Below are positions 58,925 to 64,000 of a DNA stretch of 64,000 nt, in pieces. The number at the start of each line of letters is the position of its first letter. Within the stretch, counting starts at the first letter, position 1. The position numbers were made by a program, and so were the translations under genes. Source of the DNA: Monarcha castaneiventris obscurior. Taxonomy: Eukaryota > Chordata > Aves > Passeriformes > Monarchidae. The stretch covers positions 186,001-250,000 of the forward strand of contig JAMPIT010000511.1 of the NCBI GenBank assembly GCA_026261815.1, read 5' to 3'. The notes below the pieces were generated by a model. That model ran no database searches. It was given only the letters and a program-made list of their open reading frames with translations, and was not told the DNA's origin.

Positions 58925-59352
58925 GGGACCCCTCAGCCTGGTCCCAGTGTCCTGCATCTGTGATCCCAGGGGCAGGGACACTTCAGCCTGGTCCCAGTGT
59001 CCTGCATCTGTGATCCCAGGGGCAGGGACCCTTCAGCCTGGTCCCAGTGTCCTGGATCTGTGATCCCAGGGGCAGGGACCCCTCAGCCTGGTCCCCGTGT
59101 CCCTGTGTCTGTGATCCCAGGGGCAGGGACACTTCAGCCTGGTCCCAGTGTCCTGGATCTGTGATCCCAGGGGCAGGGACCCTTCAGCCTGGTCCCAGTG
59201 TCCTGGATCTGTGATCCCAGGGGCAGGGACCCCTCAGCCTGGTCCCAGTGTCCTGGATCTGTGATCCCAGGGGCAGGGACCCTTCAGCCTGGTCCCAGTG
59301 TCCTGGATCTGTGATCCCAGGGACAGGGACCCTTCAGCCTGGTCCCCGTGTC
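58925..59352. repeat. Minisatellite, ~51 bp x 8
   Basis: The unit contains CAGGGACCCTTCAGCCTGGT, CCCAGTGTCCTGGATCTGTG and ATCCCAGGGG. Eight or so copies vary at a few positions (ACACTTC/ACCCTTC/ACCCCTC, GCATC/GGATC, and one CCCTGTGTC unit). Confidence 0.95.
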
Positions 59353-59802
59353 CCTGCTCACCCCTTCCACCTCTCAGGCTGCACCGGTGTGGGGTTTTTC
59401 TGACGAAGATGCACAGGCTGTGAGGGGAGAAGTGCACAGAACGAGCACTTAGGGCACATCCAGAGTTCTCAAGGCTTTGCCCTGTTTTAGGAAGAGGCTT
59501 TTAGCCCATTGTGAGTCCTTTCCCCACCCCTGTGAGCCAGCTGGCCCCGCACTGAGCTGGGACAGGTCCCGGGGTGCTCTGTGCTGGGTCACAGCCTGGG
59601 GCTGCTGTCTGTGGGTTGCCACTGACTCCCCACCACAGCTTTGTGCAACTTCCCAGCTCTGCAGCCTCAGCCCTGCTGCCTCAGGGATGTTTCCACACGA
59701 GGACAGTGCCGGCAGGAGGGAAGCGAAGCCAAGCAGCCATTCCCAGGCTGAGCCAGCCAGAGGTGGCGAGGGGGCAGCGACAGGCCAGGGGCAGGTGAGC
59801 CA
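59353..59802. other. Non-coding spacer
   Basis: No gene recognised; frames are short and overlapping. Confidence 0.5.
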
Positions 59803-59808
59803 GGGGAG

Positions 59809-60458
59809 TGTTGGAACTCAAGGCACGCCTCTGGCTGCCCTGGGGGGGTCAGGAGCCCTGGCACGGGGGTCCTGGACCCTGGCAGAAAGCCCAGAATGAC
59901 ACCGTCTTTGATTTTAGTCCATGGGAGAGGTTGCCGACACAGCGCGAGGTATTGCAAAACAAGGGAAGTTAAAAATGAGCAGTAGTTTAGTATTTTACAA
60001 GGTAAAAAGTAGATTTTAGGATTTCTAATATGAGGATGAAGGAACTAAGATGGAGGATTTTGGGCGTTGCCCTGTTCTTCTTCTTCTTCTCCTTCTCCTC
60101 CATCTTCTCTCTTAGTGTTGGCATAAAATGATTGGTAGAATGAAAAAGAGGTAGAAATTCCGTGTCTAGAACAGGTGCAAATGAATTGGCATAGAACAGT
60201 AACTAATAAATGCGTTGTGAAGAATGGCTGGATGATGGAAAGGGCACACAAAGGCCGGGACAGCCCAGGGCTGGGCAGTGCCCGCTCGGACTCGGCTGCA
60301 TCAGATGTGCGGCCGGAGCTGAGAGCTGGCAGAGAGAAGGAGAAATCAACAACCTGAAACAACATCTGCAGCCGTTTCTCATCTGCTGGGGCTCAGGATA
60401 AGGTGTCCCAGAGGTGAAGATAAGAACCAGCATTTGTGTGGAGTGCCCAACTCCCACA
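59809..60458 (+). mobile_element. Solo LTR (class II-type ERV), copy 4, exact 6-bp TSD
   Basis: It starts TGTTGGAACTCAAGGC and ends CCAACTCCCACA, 650 bp. It is flanked by exact GGGGAG at 59803-59808 and 60459-60464. AATAAA is at 60205-60210. Its 5' third is the most diverged of the four copies, with changes such as TTGCCGACACAGCGC where the others read TTACCAACA..., while the 3' half stays near-identical. Confidence 0.95.
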
Positions 60459-60464
60459 GGGGAG

Positions 60465-61269
60465 AAGCACGAGGAGCTGCTCCCTGCCTCTGTCCCAGTC
60501 CCACTCTCCCTGTGCCAGCAGCTCTTTCACACCTTTTTTCTCCGTGGGCGCTTCCACCCCAGGATTTTGCAGCACCCTCCTTGTCCCCACTCACGGATGG
60601 GCCCGGCAGGTGCCCCCGGGTGGGGCAGGGAGGGCACATGGAGTGGCCAGCAGCAGCCCTGGCACCTCTTCAGCAGGGGACACAATGAGGATTAATCACA
60701 GCCTGTCAGAGACGCTGCCGTATTTTTCCTCCATCCTTATTTGCGTGCTAGCGCCTGGAAAACAGGATGGCGATGTTTTCCTGCCGCACATTCCCCAAGA
60801 CTAAACAAAGGAGCTTGGATTTCCAGCCCCCGCTGATGTCTGATAAATGTGGGGCTTTCAGGAATTGCTCGGGGAGCGCGGGAGTGGGGGGGCTCAGGGA
60901 TCTGCCCCTCGGGCTGCTCCCACTGCTCCGAGCAGAAAACCTCCGACCTCTGGAACGAGGGGGAAGGTTTTCCATCTTGCTTTTGGGGAAAATGCTGCCT
61001 AAAGAAAGATCTTGTGTGCACAGCCTGCCTGGCTGCACTGGTGGGCTCTCGTTAAGGTTTATTACTCGTAATTTGTTAATTTCTCGTTAGTTTGAGGTCC
61101 AGCCATGGGAGGTGCTTTATGATGAAGTACAAAAGAGAAACCAGAGTGTTTGAGTGTCAAGAGGGAGGAATGTTTATTGTGAAGAGTGCAACCACCAACA
61201 TCACCCTGGCAGGAGTTAGATGAGGGGTCCTTAGGCCAACTTCTAAACTTGGAGCTCAGCTGGGAATGA
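60465..61269. other. Non-coding, no gene seen
   Basis: AGGAATGTTTATTGTGAAG at about 61167-61185 could be a reversed retroelement poly(A) signal. No coding evidence. Confidence 0.45.
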
Positions 61270-61365
61270 ATCAGAGAATCACAGAATACTGGAACAGTTT
61301 GGGTTTGAAGGGACCTGAAAGATCATTCAGTTCCATGGGCAGGGTCCTTCCCCTGGAAACTCTGC
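61270..61365 (-). mobile_element. CR1 3' tail, reverse orientation
   Basis: TCAGAGAATCACAGAATACT, GTTTGGGTTTGAAGGGACCT and TTCCATGGGCAGGGTCC. Truncated after about 95 bp. Confidence 0.9.
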
Positions 61366-62060
61366 CCTCACCTGCTTGGAAAGCCCAGGGCTTTTCCCTA
61401 CCTGTTGCAGTGCTTTTCCCTCATCCCTGTTCCTTGGGATGCTCTGGAGAATCCACCCCTTGCTGATGCTTTGTGGGTTTAAAGAGCTGCTCTCTCCAAC
61501 CTCGGATGAACTTTGCCTAGCAGCAATAATTGGTGCTTATGCAGCTTCTGGGGAACTTTTGGAAAGTCTTAAAATACCCCCTGAACTGGGAAATGAATGG
61601 TGGGAATCCAAATTCTGAACTGATGCGGGGAATTTGACCCCACGTGTACGATGTGCAGGTTTGGTGAGTCTGCTCCCAGCACCAGGGGCATCAAAACCAG
61701 CCAGAGGCAGCTCCTGGGAGAGATGGAACAGGGAAAAGAGAAGAGCTGAGGAGGGAAAAGCTGTGTTAGAAGCCTTGGAGAGAGGCTGTGGAGGTTTTCC
61801 ATGGAAATATCTCAGTTTCCACCCAGACTTGATGGGAAACACGTTCCCCCTATAGATCATCCTTCCCATCTAATCCTGTGAATGTGGAACCGTTCTGCTG
61901 TCAGGAACTTCTGATGATTTGGAGGACAAAGGCTCAACAACTTTCCTGGCATTAAGTGAGGAATAACCACCCGGATTTGCCCAGTTTTGGTGATCGCAGT
62001 GTGGAGGAGATTCCCATTTTTCAGCTGTACTTTCTGTGGCCCCAGAGCTGAGATGCTTCA
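61366..62060. other. Non-coding, no gene seen
   Basis: Single-copy sequence between two CR1 tails. Confidence 0.5.
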
Positions 62061-62345
62061 ACCACAGAATCACAAAATCATTAAGGTTGGAAAAGACCTC
62101 CAAGATCACCAAGTCTTTGACCGAATCCCACTGAACCTGATCACAAAGTGCCACATCCACTTGACTTTTGAACACTTCCAGGGATGGTGACTCCATCACT
62201 GCCCTGGGCAGCTGTCCCAGGGCTGAACCCCTCTCCCAATGAAGAAATTTTCCTTAAAACCCAACCTAAACCTCCCCTGAAAAAAATTGGGGCCATATCC
62301 TCTTGTTCTGTCCCTTGTTCCCTGGAAACAGAGCCCAACCCACAC
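62061..62345 (-). mobile_element. CR1 3' fragment, reverse orientation
   Basis: ACCACAGAATCACAAAATCA, TTAAGGTTGGAAAAGACCTC, GAACACTTCCAGGGATGG and CCTCTTGTTCTGTCCCTTGT. Followed about 70 bp later by a (TA)n tract. Confidence 0.93.
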
Positions 62346-62411
62346 CTGCTACCCTTAAAAACCCCATATTTTCTGTGAAAACTCATTTTTATGAAGTAGA
62401 ATTGTGAGATT

Positions 62412-62462
62412 TTTATATATATATATATATATAATATATATATATATATATTTTTTTTTTTT
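62412..62462. repeat. (TA)n tract followed by poly-T
   Basis: About 18 TA dinucleotides with one break (ATATAATATA), then about 12 T. Self-complementary and able to form a cruciform. Confidence 0.95.
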
Positions 62463-63084
62463 AACCACTGGTTGAGGAAACTGCTTTTCCCATGATGACT
62501 CATGAAAAATATTGACCAAATGCACTTCAGCTCCGATTTGTGGTGTCCTGCAGTTGTGTCTCTGGATGTTCTCTCCCCGAGGCACTGAAGAGCCCAGGAG
62601 CTGCCCCTCCCCAAAGCAATCACGCTGGATTAAGTCCTGAAACCTTATTGGAGTTCTCAAGATAAGCGCTCATTAAACAGCGTGAAAGTAACCTTGGAGA
62701 ATGGGATTTCAAAATCTGCCCGGAGAGGAGCTGAGGTCTGAGTGCTGAGGAGTCGGGATGGGTTTTTCATACTCCTGGGTGAGGTTTATCTCTGTTCTCC
62801 TCAGGGATCGTCACCTGGGAATCTCGAGGCACCAGGGACTGGCTGCTACCAGGAAAAATGGGAAGGGCTGGCAGGAAGTTGTTTGCATTATCTCTTCCTT
62901 GGAGTGGGTGACTCAGGCAAGAAATAAAGTGTAATATCTGTAAAAATATCTGCGAGATCCTGAGGCAGGGGTGGAATCTTGGGAACACCCTTTGTGTCCA
63001 AAAAAATTCACCCCAAAAACACGGATCCTACTGGACGTGGGCACTCCAAAACCCACAGGTTTGGGCTGCAACCCAGCAGGAGCA
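62463..63084. other. Non-coding, no gene seen
   Basis: Single-copy sequence; no recognised frame. Confidence 0.5.
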
Positions 63085-63362
63085 TCCAGAAAGTCAGAAG
63101 GGAGCAGGACAGGGAGAAATCTCACCTGGAAATGCAGAAGGGAGTGGGAGAGGGAGAAATCCCACCTGGAAATGCAGAAGGGAGAAGGACAGGGAGAAAT
63201 CCCACCTGGAAATGCAGAAGGGAGCAGGACAGGGAGAAATCTCACCTGGAAATGGAGCTTGAGAGGGAGAAATCCCATCTGGAAATGCAGAAGGGAATGG
63301 GAGAGGAAGAAATCCCACCTGGAAATGGAGCTTGAGAGGGAGAAATCTCACCTGGAAACGGA
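63085..63362. repeat. Minisatellite, ~39-40 bp, ~7 copies
   Basis: The unit contains GGGAGAAATCCCACCTGGAA, ATGCAGAAGGGAGCAGGACA. Two units are shorter (ATGGAGCTTGAGAGG) and alternate with full units toward the end. Open frames through it are low-complexity. Confidence 0.93.
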
Positions 63363-64000
63363 ATAACAACAACAGAAATCACAAACTTTCTTCCCCCTTT
63401 TCTGCCCTCCCGCCCTATTTCTCAACAAAACTTTTTAAGTTACAGATTTTAAACCTGTTGTGAATGGATAAAAGCCTGCACCAGTGCCTGGGGAATGGCA
63501 GGAAGGCACGTGCTGTCATGATTGGAGCACGGGGAGAATGTGCTAATTACATAACAGCCCAGGAATTTGGCAGCGCTGATGCAGAAATAGGGCAAATAAT
63601 CCTCTTTCCCCATCACCTCCTTCCCCAACCCTGTCTGCTTCATTTTTTCAGGATGGAAATTTCATTTTCAAACCTTTCCACACAGCTTTTTAACCTGGCA
63701 AAAGTGGGAAAAACAACCTTCTCAGGAGCGTGGCCATACCCCAAGCCCAATTTTTTTCCCCTTTTTTAGAAAAAAACCAAAAAAACCTTCTACTAAAGAG
63801 CTGCCTTTTGCTTTGGTGCTTAAGAAATGCTTTCAAACCATGCCATAAACACGTGATAGTTGTGCTTGGCCCCACTTTGTGGGCAAAGCCTTGGCCCAGA
63901 ATAATTCTACATCCCTCTCACTGCCATAATTCAGCACTGCAGGGACAGGAGGACGTTGGTGCTTTGTCCCTGATGTTCAGCAGGGAAGAAATTTTCCTGC
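63363..64000. other. Non-coding end of the window
   Basis: No gene recognised. The last bases (GGGAAGAAATTTTCCTGC) resemble a reversed CR1 block, which would continue past the window edge. Confidence 0.45.

Overview
The window is vertebrate nuclear DNA from a bird, most likely a songbird (passerine). Fragments of CR1 LINEs end in the characteristic 3' tail (TCCCTTCCAACC... followed by ATTCTGTGATTCT-like octamers). There are four solo LTRs of one endogenous-retrovirus family, dense minisatellites, and one recognisable vertebrate gene with canonical GT-AG introns. There is no sign of bacterial organisation.

The only gene I can support is endothelin-2 (EDN2), plus strand, 5328-9123 for the coding part. 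It has five coding exons: 5328-5385, 5685-5817, 6889-7008, 8084-8188 and 9012-9123. These splice in frame to 175 codons plus a stop. A TATA box at 5198-5203 lies in a CpG island. An ATTAAA at 9661 and an AATAAA at 11037, preceded by AU-rich sequence, are candidate poly(A) signals. Introns 3 and 4 each carry a minisatellite.

Layout. 1-513: 25-26-bp-type minisatellite. 514-4890: upstream flank with two CR1 pieces. 4890-11060: EDN2 with its CpG island and 3' UTR. 11060-18330: non-coding, with a solo LTR (13297-14006) and two minisatellites (14250-14864, 17395-17845). 18335-20297: about 2 kb of strand-asymmetric pyrimidine-rich satellite. 20300-29285: non-coding with CR1 and LTR fragments. 29290-30445: hexamer array. 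30446-55980: CR1 fragments, two more solo LTRs (32495-33144 and 52754-53400), a tandem duplication (38478-39415), a CR1-derived VNTR (37150-37335) and single-copy DNA. 55985-58079: three back-to-back arrays whose unit lengths are mostly multiples of five. 58925-59352: 51-bp minisatellite. 59809-60458: fourth solo LTR. 60459-64000: CR1 pieces, a (TA)n tract and a last minisatellite.

The 53 kb downstream of EDN2 shows no coding exon I can recognise. Most long open frames there are produced by repeats whose unit is a multiple of three, or by CpG-rich antisense sequence. In human, EDN2 converges with FOXO6 and has HIVEP3 on its other side; neither is recognisable here. I found no undescribed coding system. 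The most notable observations are the LTR family with target-site duplications, the repeat clusters, and the EDN2 peptide and 3' UTR.
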